A DNA stretch of 18,079 nucleotides from JAGOBP01 sp046328575 (GTDB taxonomy: Bacteria; Chloroflexota; Anaerolineae; Fen-1058), in NCBI GenBank assembly GCA_046328575.1, contig JAXLWI010000079.1:1-18079 (forward strand), read 5' to 3'. A model generated the notes under the pieces. The model had not been told where the DNA came from and made no database searches. It worked only from the letters and a program-made list of their open reading frames with translations. How positions within the stretch are numbered: the first letter of the stretch is position 1; every line of letters begins with the position of its first letter. Shown piece after piece: positions 1 through 7,567 of this stretch. The position numbers and the translations under genes are program-made.

Positions 1-1642
1 CGCCAGCCGCCAGATTTGCCGCAGTGAATTGCTGATAGGTCTTGCCGGAGATATCCTGTGTACCCGACGCAACCAGCTGGCTGCTGTTCACAATGGCTTG
101 TGTGGCATCGCCTTCAACCAGCAGGTTAACGGAACCGACGTTGTAGGTCAAAGCCCGATCGAGCGCGAATGGCCCGGCTGGGACGGCATACTGCACGATG
201 ATCTGCGCTGCATTTGTCCCTACAGGAATTGCATCGAAGAATTCGAAGCCGTCACCGTTTTGAACCACCGTATCGGCGCGCATATTCTGATCGACGCTAA
301 AACTCTGGATGTTCTTAGGCAAGTTGAAGTGCATCACCGGCTGACCAAAGCCTGCAACGATTTTGTCGCCGTTGTTGGACAGCACGTAAATCTCGCTAAC
401 GCTTAAACCGCCATTGGCGTCCGGCATAGCCACCACGTGGAGCGTATCAACCTTTACTTGCGAAGCATCCGCCGTGCTCTCATAAATAGTAATCGGCACA
501 GTGACGCGCGGCGCGTAATTTTCCAGGCTGCTAAAGAAATTGAGTTGCTTGTATTCAGTGGTCGCCGCGATCAGATCGCCCGTTTTCGCTTCTGTCGTCG
601 TGATAACGAAGTGGCCAGCGGCATCAGTTTGGTACGTATGGGTGATCGAAGTATCGCCAGTGCCGCCCGGGAAGATGTAGAACGTAATCGGCAGATTGCC
701 GGGCACAGGCTGACCAGATGTGCCGTTGACTAGATAGCCCTCGACTGTAATCGCATCACCCGTGCCGGCGGGCGCAGGGGTCGTGTTGGCGTTGGGCACA
801 GGTGTGCCGTTTGCACTGGCAGCAACAGGGGTCGATGACGCGGCGGCCGTTGATGTCGAGCTAGGCGCGGCGTAATCATAAGCGAAGGTGCGAATGTAGT
901 CGATTGAGGCGCGGCGTTCCAGTTCGCTGGTCGTGCCTGCAAATGACGGAATGTGCGTTGAGGCGAGTGCCTGATCCCAGCGGCCAGCTTCGACCGGCGC
1001 CAGCGTGGCAAACTGACTCAGATCTGGCAGTGTACCCTGCGCATCTTTGCCGTCGCCTTTACCCGTGTCACCGTGGCACTGCACGCACTGCTTCAGATAG
1101 ACTTCCTTGCCCTTATCGACCTGGACTTGCGGCGCCCCCAGCGTCCACAGATAGGCGATCACATCCCAACGTTGATCGACCGTCAGCGAAGCAAAGGGTG
1201 GCATACCGGTCTGCAAACTGCCGTTCGTGATCACGCTGTACCAGACTTCTGGGGCTTGCGCACGAGCCACTACATCCGAAGTGAGATCGGCGACGGGTTT
1301 GCCGAATTGCGATTGGATCTGCGCGGCCATCTCACCATCGCCGCGACCCTGCAAACCGTGACAGCGTACGCACTTCTCAGCGTAGTACTTGGCGCCCTCC
1401 GCCGCGCTGGGGCGACGCGAAGGCAATTCCACTGGTTGTGGAGTCGAATTGCCTTGAGCAAAAGGTGCGGCCGATGAGCCGCTGCCCATACCATTCACAT
1501 TGACCGGCGCAGGCGAGGCCAGCGAACACGCGGCCAACAACAGACCCGATAGGCTGATCAGCGCGATCGAGATAAGAGATGAACGACGAGGGGTTGGTGC
1601 CGTCCAGTAGGCTAAGATCGAACGAAATCCGTGACGAAACAA
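1..1642 (-). CDS. Di-heme c-type cytochrome lipoprotein with C-terminal Ig-like region (3' end cut off)
   Basis: Seen: a minus-strand frame open for 547 codons and running off the left edge. It starts at a TTG (1642) with a GGAGGAG ribosome site 6 nt upstream; the only in-frame codon further up is a TAG stop. A signal peptide ends in the lipobox LAAC (Cys39), so this is probably a lipoprotein on the outer membrane face. Two heme motifs follow: CVRCH (91-95), with the likely axial Met147 in GMPPF, and CVQCH (186-190). The second domain has HIPSF (230-234) where class I cytochromes usually have a Met. After a Ser/Thr/Pro/Ala-rich linker (about 260-300) comes a beta-rich region resembling carboxypeptidase-regulatory or Ig-like folds (about 305 onward). 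Known: such cytochromes carry electrons in extracytoplasmic chains. Inferred: it is a client of the ccm genes, whose last member ends 32 nt upstream. Its electron partner is unknown. Confidence 0.85.
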   Translation of the reverse strand, partial: MFRHGFRSILAYWTAPTPRRSSLISIALISLSGLLLAACSLASPAPVNVNGMGSGSSAAPFAQGNSTPQPVELPSRRPSAAEGAKYYAEKCVRCHGLQGRGDGEMAAQIQSQFGKPVADLTSDVVARAQAPEVWYSVITNGSLQTGMPPFASLTVDQRWDVIAYLWTLGAPQVQVDKGKEVYLKQCVQCHGDTGKGDGKDAQGTLPDLSQFATLAPVEAGRWDQALASTHIPSFAGTTSELERRASIDYIRTFAYDYAAPSSTSTAAASSTPVAASANGTPVPNANTTPAPAGTGDAITVEGYLVNGTSGQPVPGNLPITFYIFPGGTGDTSITHTYQTDAAGHFVITTTEAKTGDLIAATTEYKQLNFFSSLENYAPRVTVPITIYESTADASQVKVDTLHVVAMPDANGGLSVSEIYVLSNNGDKIVAGFGQPVMHFNLPKNIQSFSVDQNMRADTVVQNGDGFEFFDAIPVGTNAAQIIVQYAVPAGPFALDRALTYNVGSVNLLVEGDATQAIVNSSQLVASGTQDISGKTYQQFTAANLAAG

Positions 1643-1674
1643 GATGCTCTCCTCCCACTAATTCGTGACCGAAA

Positions 1675-2373
1675 TCAGGCAACAGGTTGCTTCTTCAACG
1701 CCGCGCCGCATTTTGAACAGAAAACGTCGTCGGCGGTGAAGGGCTTGCCACATTTGTGACAGAAGCCGGTAGCTGCAGGCTCAAGGTTCTTATCACGCCC
1801 AACCACATCACCTTCAATCTGCCCATTCTCCGCCACAATCGACGGTTTGCGTCGAGCTGTGATCAAGGCTTCGATATCCTGATCAGATTTGGCCTCAGGT
1901 GCCGTCTGCACTTTCCGTCGTTTGGCGATAGCCGCTTCGACATCATCCGCCGCCGGTTTGGTTGCAACCGATTTGGCCGCCGGGGCCGATCGGGCTTTGC
2001 GCCGCGCCGCGATGATGGCTTCAACGTCATCTTTGGCCGCATCGGCCGAAGCCGGTGACGTCATCGGCGCGTTCAGTTCGGGCATATCGACGAACGGCTG
2101 AGAACTCACCGTATCGATCTTCTTGAGAATGCCCGCCGCTTGCGCTACCAGTTCGGCGCGAATGCGTTGATAATCTTCGTCGTTAGTCTTGCCCGTCGCG
2201 TGATCCATATCCAGTTCACGGATCTGGGCGTAGACGGCGTCGCGCTGAATTTCCAGCGTGGCGATGGTCGTCATATCGGCGGCGGCACGGCGTTGTGTCA
2301 ATAGCGGCCGGCTGACATAGAACGCAATCGCGGCCAGCAATACAAGTCCAATGAGGATGGCGATGATTTGCAC
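1675..2373 (-). CDS. CcmI-like membrane protein with C-terminal zinc ribbon
   Basis: A 232-residue protein from a GTG start. One N-terminal membrane segment (about 3-20) is followed by a CcmI-like coiled region (about 38-75: LEIQRDAVYAQIRELDMD, then GKTNDEDYQRIRAEL). That is the signature of the N-terminal half of CcmI/CycH and of Chloroflexi proteins found in ccm operons. The C-terminus has a zinc ribbon of two CxxC pairs (C205/C208 and C219/C222). Between them are three copies of a motif like D-D-V-E-A-x-I-x-x-R-R-K (about 115-127, 143-154, 165-176) in an Ala/Lys/Pro-rich linker. In the known system CcmI holds the apocytochrome for heme attachment. Here the TPR half of classical CcmI is missing and the ribbon probably faces the cytoplasm or periplasm as a docking module; this is inference. 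Position in the operon supports a cytochrome maturation role. Confidence 0.7.
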   Translation of the reverse strand: MQIIAILIGLVLLAAIAFYVSRPLLTQRRAAADMTTIATLEIQRDAVYAQIRELDMDHATGKTNDEDYQRIRAELVAQAAGILKKIDTVSSQPFVDMPELNAPMTSPASADAAKDDVEAIIAARRKARSAPAAKSVATKPAADDVEAAIAKRRKVQTAPEAKSDQDIEALITARRKPSIVAENGQIEGDVVGRDKNLEPAATGFCHKCGKPFTADDVFCSKCGAALKKQPVA

Positions 2374-2389
2374 TGTGATCTCACTTAAT

Positions 2390-2429
2390 GCGGAACCGTC
2401 TGACTTTTGTCAAACGTTCATCGTTCCGC
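2390..2429 (-). repeat. Intercistronic hairpin between ccmG-like and ccmI-like genes
   Basis: GCGGAAC (2390-2396) is complementary to GTTCCGC (2423-2429). Nested CGT/ACG and GAC/GTC pairs close on a TTTT loop. It fills most of the 64-nt gap between two cotranscribed genes. No U-tract follows on the minus strand, so it looks more like an mRNA-processing or stabilising hairpin than a terminator. Confidence 0.4.
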
Positions 2430-2437
2430 GTTCCGAA

Positions 2438-3034
2438 TTATTCTTTCAATAGTTTCTCAAACTGCACAGCCAGTTCGTTGGTAGACACCGGACTGATCTT
2501 AGTGAAGCGGACGTTGCCTTGCTTGTCCAGAATGTACGTCTCGGGCACGCCGCTGATATGATACGTTGGGCCGATTTTAGTCTGCAAATCCGGGCCGTTG
2601 GCAAATGTGATACCGAATTTCTTCAAGTAGTTGCGCGCATCGGCTTCGTTGTCCAGCCAGTCAATGCCCAAAAACACTACGCCCCGATCTTTATAGGCCG
2701 CATACGCCGCTTGTAGATCGGCGGCCTCGTCGGCGCATGGAATACACCACGACGCCCAGAAGTTGATGAGCACCACTTTGCCGCGCAGATCGGCCAGATT
2801 GATCGGCGATTGCTCGACATTGCCGTGATAGCCATCATACAACGTCAACGTAAAGTGTGGTGCGGGACCAGAGGTCGGCTGCGTTTGATTGCGCGTGAAC
2901 AGCCCCCACGCCAAAAAGCCGACGAAGACAACGACGATACCGAAGATCACATAGCGTCGCGTATTCGATCGAGCAGGCGTAGGCTCTTCAGTCTCGATCG
3001 GTTCGAGTTGAGTTTCAGGTTCGAGTTCGCTCAT
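2438..3034 (-). CDS. ccmG: CcmG/ResA-type membrane-anchored thioredoxin (TlpA family)
   Basis: A 198-residue protein: cytoplasmic acidic N-tail, one membrane segment (about 28-46), then a TlpA-like thioredoxin fold outside the membrane. The active site is WCIPC (Cys97, Cys100) inside the family block INFWASWC. The cis-proline loop is GVPETY (Pro164), the variant typical of CcmG/DsbE rather than general TlpA. Known role: it reduces the disulfide of the apocytochrome CxxCH site, or of CcmH, so that heme can be attached. Electrons normally come from CcdA or DsbD; neither is in this window. It lies 11 nt downstream of ccmH in the same orientation, which supports the assignment. A generic TlpA is possible but the GVPET loop argues for CcmG. 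Confidence 0.88.
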   Translation of the reverse strand: MSELEPETQLEPIETEEPTPARSNTRRYVIFGIVVVFVGFLAWGLFTRNQTQPTSGPAPHFTLTLYDGYHGNVEQSPINLADLRGKVVLINFWASWCIPCADEAADLQAAYAAYKDRGVVFLGIDWLDNEADARNYLKKFGITFANGPDLQTKIGPTYHISGVPETYILDKQGNVRFTKISPVSTNELAVQFEKLLKE

Positions 3035-3045
3035 AGTCGTGGTCG

Positions 3046-3561
3046 CTAATAATTCTTCAGATCTTGTTCAACTCGATCGACATACGCATCCCCGCTGGTC
3101 TTGACGGGCGTCACCGGGGCGCTCGCCGCAGCCGCGCCGCGCGCCCGCATCCGACGCATTAACACGGTCACATAGATCGCGCCAGCGATCAGACCAACGA
3201 TGGGCAACACCCACAACAACAACGAGTTACCCTCAGCGGGCGGCTGCGCCAGCACACGCAGACCATAGCGATCGACGAAGTACTGCTTGATCTGCTCTTC
3301 GGTCTGGCCGTCGCTCAACATCTGCGCAATCTGCGCGCGCCACTGCTGGCAAGCCGCCGTGCGGCACGCATCCAGCGGCTCGTTCTCGCACACCGGGCAA
3401 TACATCTGCCGCGCAATGCGGTTCACATCGTCGGAGGTCACTTGGCGTTGGGGTACGGGTGTACTTGAATCTTGCGCGGATGCCACGCCCGCCAGCACCG
3501 TCAGGCTAATGACGAGTGCCACCCACACAACACCGCTGAAAAAGCGTAACGATCGATTCAT
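3046..3561 (-). CDS. ccmH: Cytochrome c maturation protein CcmH
   Basis: A 171-residue protein: cleavable signal peptide (about 1-29, ending ASA), the CcmH three-helix domain with the redox motif CPVC (55-58), and one C-terminal membrane segment (about 113-134) with a short cytoplasmic tail. The block LxDGQTEEQIxxYFVDRYG is typical of CcmH/CycL/NrfF. Two further cysteines (Cys66, Cys71) lie just after the motif, where proteobacterial CcmH proteins usually have none. Known: CcmH reduces or binds the apocytochrome CxxCH thiols in the heme lyase complex with CcmF and, where present, CcmI. Its ATG follows directly on the ccmF TAG stop with no gap, so the two are probably translationally coupled. 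Confidence 0.9.
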   Translation of the reverse strand: MNRSLRFFSGVVWVALVISLTVLAGVASAQDSSTPVPQRQVTSDDVNRIARQMYCPVCENEPLDACRTAACQQWRAQIAQMLSDGQTEEQIKQYFVDRYGLRVLAQPPAEGNSLLLWVLPIVGLIAGAIYVTVLMRRMRARGAAAASAPVTPVKTSGDAYVDRVEQDLKNY

Positions 3562-5658
3562 CTACTTCACCGTTTGGGAAGCCAGGGCGGCTCGTTCCGG
3601 CACAGCGATGCTGCGCCGCTCGGCAGCCGACGGCCACATCGCCACCAGCGTACCGATGACCAGGATGATGCCGCCGACCCATAGGAACTGAATCAGCGGA
3701 TTGATGAACACCTTGATCGTGCCAAAGCCGCTTTGTTCGCCCAGATACAACAGATACAGGTCTTCGCCTACCGACGACAACACACCCGGCGGCGTTAGTT
3801 CGCCCGTGCCGTTCAGGAAAATCTCGCGATAGGGCGCAACTTCAACCGGTGCTTTGCCCGGTTCCGACACCGTCATATAACCCGCGACAACTTCGATGTC
3901 ACGCCCGCGATCGGTGTACCACGGGGCGCAGTCGGGGCTGATGCCCATCGTCGGATCGCATGTCAGGCCTCGATTATACGTGATGGTGTACTGACCAATC
4001 GTTAACGAGCCGCCCGGCGCGAGTGAGCGCTGCGTCTGCTGCTGGAAATTGATCGAGCCGATAACGCCGATGCCCATCACCAGTACGCCAACGTGGATCA
4101 GATAGCCACCATAGCGGCGGCGATTGCGCTGGAACAGCCGCACCAATGCCGTCAGGTAACTCTCACCCGATAGTTTGTGCCGCGCCTTCATGCCCCGATA
4201 GTATTCAGTCACCGTAATTGCACTGGTGAACGCGATCAGGCCAAAGCCCAGCAGGATCGTGATGATCTTGATCCCGGCGACAAAGAGGAGCACCATGACG
4301 GCCACCGCAAAGATCGCGGGCTTCCACGTCATCTTGCCCAACAGATCGGTGGACGATTTGCGCCACGCCGCCAACGGACCAACGCCCATCAGCAAGATCA
4401 ACAGCGCGGCTTGCGGCCCAATCAGTTGATTGTAAACGGGTGGCCCGACGGTGAGTTTCTCATTGACGAGCAGTTCCGAGAACATCGAATAGTACGTGCC
4501 GACGAAGACCGTAAAGGTCAGCGTCATAAACAGGAAGTTGTTCAACACGAACATCGCTTCACGCGAGAGGATCGAGTCGAGTTTGTTTTCGCTCTTCAGC
4601 AAATCCGAGCGGCTGATAATCAACCCGACCGAGCCGACGAAGACCACCGCCACAAACGACAAGAACGGGATGCCCAGGCTCGATCGAGCGAAGGAGTGCA
4701 CCGACGAGATGACGCCGGTGCGCGTGACGAACGTGCCCAACACCATCAAGCAGAAGGACAACAGGATCAGCACCATGTTCCAAATCTTGAACATGCCGCG
4801 CTTTTCCTGAATGATCACCGAGTGCAAGAAGGCTGTCGCTGTGAGCCACGGCAGCAGGGCCGAGTTCTCGACTGGGTCCCAGCCCCAGTAACCACCCCAA
4901 CCCAACACATCGTAGGCCCAGCGTGCGCCGAGCAATAGACCGAGGCTGAGGAAAAGCCACGCAACCAACGTGGCACGCCGCGAGGCTCGGATCCAACTAT
5001 CGGTCTTGTTACGCGCGATCATCGCCGCCATCGCATACGCAAACGGAATCGTCAACCCGACAAATCCGAGATACAACATCGGCGGATGGATGATCATGCC
5101 GGGATGGCGCAACAGCGGATTCAAGCCCTGCCCGTCAGGCGCGGTATAAGGCCGCATGCCAGCAGGCTGAAACACTGCCGCGCCGACGTTGCCCGCCGCG
5201 CCGACCCACAGCCGCGCAAACGGATTCGCGAAGAAGATGACCAACAACAGGAAGAACGCCTGCGTGCCCATCGACACCGCCAGCGTCCACGGCAGCAGAT
5301 CACGATTGGTGCGCCACTGCTTCCAGAACGTGAAAAAGATGTAGATCGACATTAGCCAGTTCCAGAACAGAATGGAACCGTTTTGGCCGCCCCACAAGGC
5401 CGTAATGCGCAGGAACGTGGGCGTGGAGTCGTTGCTGGTGCGATAGGTATATTCGATGCTGTAATCGCCAACAAGGTTGGAATAGATGATGGTCAAGCAC
5501 GCAATCGTCAGCAACGGCATGACGACGATAGCCGCGCGTCGCGCGCTCTCGACCAGCGCATAACGCTTCTGAACACCCCCCATGATGGCGGCCACGACCG
5601 AATAGAGCGCCGTCAACGCGGACAGAATCAGTGTGATAAAACCCAGATCTGCTACCAC
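3562..5658 (-). CDS. ccmF: Cytochrome c heme lyase subunit CcmF
   Basis: A 698-residue polytopic membrane protein, full length for the family. The heme-handling WWD block WGGYWGWDPVEN is at 254-265. The flanking histidine-bearing segments are present: HPPMLYLGFVG (His191) and FLHSVIIQEKRG (His279). Further membrane helices run to a C-terminal helix at about 655-675. A large extracytoplasmic loop before it (about 540-640) carries two cysteines spaced by ten residues (CDPTMGISPDC). Known role: CcmF takes heme from holo-CcmE and ligates it to the apocytochrome together with CcmH. The start is GTG or ATG near 5658, preceded on its strand by GGGAGGTGAAT. The gene sits between ccmE and ccmH, the usual order. 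CcmA, B, C and D are not in this window and must be elsewhere if System I is complete. Confidence 0.95.
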   Translation of the reverse strand: MVADLGFITLILSALTALYSVVAAIMGGVQKRYALVESARRAAIVVMPLLTIACLTIIYSNLVGDYSIEYTYRTSNDSTPTFLRITALWGGQNGSILFWNWLMSIYIFFTFWKQWRTNRDLLPWTLAVSMGTQAFFLLLVIFFANPFARLWVGAAGNVGAAVFQPAGMRPYTAPDGQGLNPLLRHPGMIIHPPMLYLGFVGLTIPFAYAMAAMIARNKTDSWIRASRRATLVAWLFLSLGLLLGARWAYDVLGWGGYWGWDPVENSALLPWLTATAFLHSVIIQEKRGMFKIWNMVLILLSFCLMVLGTFVTRTGVISSVHSFARSSLGIPFLSFVAVVFVGSVGLIISRSDLLKSENKLDSILSREAMFVLNNFLFMTLTFTVFVGTYYSMFSELLVNEKLTVGPPVYNQLIGPQAALLILLMGVGPLAAWRKSSTDLLGKMTWKPAIFAVAVMVLLFVAGIKIITILLGFGLIAFTSAITVTEYYRGMKARHKLSGESYLTALVRLFQRNRRRYGGYLIHVGVLVMGIGVIGSINFQQQTQRSLAPGGSLTIGQYTITYNRGLTCDPTMGISPDCAPWYTDRGRDIEVVAGYMTVSEPGKAPVEVAPYREIFLNGTGELTPPGVLSSVGEDLYLLYLGEQSGFGTIKVFINPLIQFLWVGGIILVIGTLVAMWPSAAERRSIAVPERAALASQTVK

Positions 5659-5685
5659 TCATTCACCTCCCAAGTCTATTAACCA

Positions 5686-5741
5686 GGACATAGAAAGACG
5701 GAGAGATTAAGAGCCGGGCTCTTCATCTCTCCATCCTGTCC
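5686..5741 (-). repeat. Long imperfect inverted repeat between ccmE and ccmF
   Basis: The inner arms GGAGAGAT-T-AAGAGC (5700-5714) and GCTCTT-C-ATCTCTCC (5718-5732) pair over about 14 bp with one mismatch around a 3-nt CGG loop. Outer GGACA (5686-5690) and TGTCC (5737-5741) extend it. It lies in the only long gap (109 nt) inside the ccm operon. There is no U-run after it on the minus strand, so complete termination is unlikely. It could be a partial attenuator, a processing site or a small palindromic repeat. Confidence 0.5.
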
Positions 5742-5767
5742 CGCCGTTAAACTTTCAACACCTAGGC

Positions 5768-6208
5768 TTAACCTGCAGACGGTTGCTTGTCAACCTGATT
5801 TGGAAATTGTTCTTCGTAGCGTGTCGGGCACTTCAACAACAGTGTATCGGCATAGAATTTGCCATCAGCCCCCAAATGACCTTCGACGATGGCGACCGCA
5901 TGCGGCTGCAACAGGTCGGGCTTGGGGCCCTTGTAGACGATGCGCAGCGGAGTCTGCTTGCCGATCTGATCTTCGGCATCCACGACATCAAATTCCAGAT
6001 AGGGCTCGTTGTTGCGCACCTCGTACAGCGTTGATTCGTAAATGACCGCGCCTGAAACACGCACGCTCTGATCGACCATGCTCTGGCCTTTGTCGCGCAG
6101 CTGCGTCACGGTGAGAAAGTACTGCGCGCTCGCCGTCATGCTGGTAACGATCAGAAAGATCGCCGCCGCCGCAATCAACGACCCACCCAATAAATACTTC
6201 GGCTTCAT
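5768..6208 (-). CDS. ccmE: Heme chaperone CcmE, Cys-type (CxxxY)
   Basis: A 146-residue protein from the ATG at 6208, which has GGAGG 11 nt upstream; an ATG-less extension further up lacks a ribosome site. One N-terminal membrane anchor (about 7-27) is followed by the CcmE OB-fold: VRVSGAVIYES, PYLEFDVVDAE, LRIVYKGPKPDLL, AIVEGHLGADGKFYADTLLLK. Known: CcmE binds heme covalently outside the membrane and passes it to CcmF. In classical proteins the heme-binding motif is HxxxY (LAKHDExY); here the position reads LLLKCPTRY, so Cys127 replaces His with Tyr131 kept. Cys-type CcmE is described from some Deltaproteobacteria and archaea (the System I* variant). It appears to be the first gene of this operon, with its own promoter. 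Confidence 0.92.
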   Translation of the reverse strand: MKPKYLLGGSLIAAAAIFLIVTSMTASAQYFLTVTQLRDKGQSMVDQSVRVSGAVIYESTLYEVRNNEPYLEFDVVDAEDQIGKQTPLRIVYKGPKPDLLQPHAVAIVEGHLGADGKFYADTLLLKCPTRYEEQFPNQVDKQPSAG

Positions 6209-6261
6209 AGTTGAGATTTCCTCCGCTGGACTGTGATCTGGTTTATTCGGTTGATCGCATC

Positions 6262-6293
6262 GGTAGTGTACCATCGCCACTACCGGGTGTCAA
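6262..6293 (-). promoter_or_regulatory. Promoter of the ccmEFHG operon with overlapping inverted repeat
   Basis: On the minus strand there is TTGACA (6293-6288), a 17-nt spacer and TACACT (6270-6265), a near-consensus housekeeping promoter. The predicted start is about 6258, giving a leader of about 50 nt before ccmE. An inverted repeat GGTAGTG (6262-6268) / CACTACC (6278-6284) overlaps the -10 element and spacer, a good place for a repressor. The regulator is not known. Confidence 0.65.
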
Positions 6294-6299
6294 CGCACG

Positions 6300-6480
6300 G
6301 TTAGAAAAAGAGGCCAAATGACTATGCATCCATAGTCCATTCATCACGATAAACATGAAGGGCAGATTAATAATTCTTTCTGCCTGCATGCTGGTGATTT
6401 GGATCAAGACTAAAGTCGTCAAATCTACCCTAAGGTTACGCGCTAATGACAAACTTCACAATGATCTAGATCACATGCCG
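6300..6480. other. Intergenic region between the transpeptidase gene and the ccm promoter
   Basis: No gene is seen. It holds a 7-bp hairpin (GACTATG/CATAGTC, 6320-6337) followed on the minus strand, after a 10-nt gap, by CTTTTTC; this may be a weak terminator for the transpeptidase operon. A second inverted repeat is GGCAGA/TCTGCC (6361-6384). A 12-bp perfect palindrome TGATCTAGATCA lies at 6462-6473. Confidence 0.35.
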
Positions 6481-7506
6481 TTACGCAACGACGATCTTGG
6501 TGCCGCCCTCATTGACAACGAGCAATGCATCTTCATATGGTGCGACAGGTTGCGACCATCGATAGACCCACCGCGCGTCGGCGGCCAATACGTTGACACA
6601 GCCGTGGCTGCGCGGATGACCAAAATCATTGTGCCAATAAGCGCCATGCACCGCCGCGCCCTCTTGCGTAAAATAGGTACAGAATGGCACGCCAGGCAGA
6701 TCATACTCATCGGGGCGGCCGATGAAGCCCATCATGTGCCGCGACGGTCGCTTGCGCACGACCGTATGTTCGCCCGTCGGCGTGGTGAAATCGGCGGTGC
6801 CACCTTCAATCGAGAACGTGGCGCCCGTAGCACATCGTGCCGTAAAGACTAACGAGTTCTTTTCGTACGCGTACAAGTTCTGATCTTTGATGCTAACTTC
6901 AATATACTTGTCAGTCACATTTGGCGAGATCGGCGCCATTTCGGCCGGTTCAATCTTGCGCAATGCTTCAGCGCGCACGTACTCCACGCGATTCGTGTAC
7001 TGATCATCTTTCAACTGATACCAGGAGCCATTGTTGGCATCGTCAACCCGGCCCACCACCAAATGCACACTGCTGTAATACAGTCGATACCAACTGATCG
7101 CGCGGTCGGTCGGCGCCACACGCATCTCGACATACGGCACGGTGACCTCGGCCCAGAAGCCCTGCGCTGGAATTCGCTCCTCTACTGGATTCAACTGCCG
7201 TTCAACTGGCTGCAACCACGACGAATACACCCACCCGTATTTCGTCAGATTCCAGACCGAATTATGCGGCCAGATGCCTTCAGTGCTGACTGTATCCAGA
7301 ATGCTTACAACCTCATCTCGCGTCAGAGCAACTTCACGCCGAGCGCCCGGTCGAGGATCCTTATAGGCCCACGTCCGCCAATCGGTAACGCGTCCCAACC
7401 CGATCGATTGGAAGCGTGTATCATCCGGCGGCAGTGGCTTCAAAACTGCGGTCGCTGCGGCTGCCCCGGCCAATTTGAGAAAATCTCGACGGTTAAGATT
7501 AGTCAC
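6481..7506 (-). CDS. Tat-exported L,D-transpeptidase (YkuD domain)
   Basis: A 341-residue protein from a GTG at 7506; a TTG at 7515 is the alternative, but its ribosome site would be too close. The N-terminus has a twin-arginine signal (RRDFLKLAG, about 6-14) followed by an Ala-rich stretch. A middle domain of about 100-190, with SH3-like character, precedes the YkuD catalytic domain (about 198-340). Its signature is H287-G ... SHGCVN with His301, Gly302 and the catalytic Cys303. A TPTGEH segment (about 242) is also typical. Known: these enzymes make 3-3 peptidoglycan cross-links or attach proteins to the wall using a Cys nucleophile. Tat export implies folding before export. It is the last gene of a run with two thioredoxin-like genes, which could matter for keeping the Cys reduced; that link is inference. 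Confidence 0.88.
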   Translation of the reverse strand: MTNLNRRDFLKLAGAAAATAVLKPLPPDDTRFQSIGLGRVTDWRTWAYKDPRPGARREVALTRDEVVSILDTVSTEGIWPHNSVWNLTKYGWVYSSWLQPVERQLNPVEERIPAQGFWAEVTVPYVEMRVAPTDRAISWYRLYYSSVHLVVGRVDDANNGSWYQLKDDQYTNRVEYVRAEALRKIEPAEMAPISPNVTDKYIEVSIKDQNLYAYEKNSLVFTARCATGATFSIEGGTADFTTPTGEHTVVRKRPSRHMMGFIGRPDEYDLPGVPFCTYFTQEGAAVHGAYWHNDFGHPRSHGCVNVLAADARWVYRWSQPVAPYEDALLVVNEGGTKIVVA

Positions 7507-7538
7507 AAGCCCCAAACCCTGATCGCAGAATCCACCTA

Positions 7539-7544
7539 AGTATA
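7539..7544 (-). promoter_or_regulatory. Possible -10 element upstream of the transpeptidase gene
   Basis: TATACT on the minus strand, about 33 nt before the GTG start. No good -35 is seen at 16-18 nt, so this is a weak call. The gene may instead be read through from upstream. Confidence 0.3.
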
Positions 7545-7567
7545 CCTAAACTCGATGCGTCTTTACC

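Noticed and set aside
29..733. Plus-strand frames at 29-406 and 437-733
   Set aside because: They are antisense to the cytochrome gene, which has clear motifs; no protein features of their own.
4177..4938. 253-codon plus-strand frame
   Set aside because: It is antisense to ccmF and its product is rich in Arg, Gln, His and Asp in a way typical of reverse-strand shadows of membrane proteins.
6355..6852. 165-codon plus-strand frame starting in the intergenic gap
   Set aside because: Mostly antisense to the catalytic part of the transpeptidase; no ribosome site or recognisable domain.
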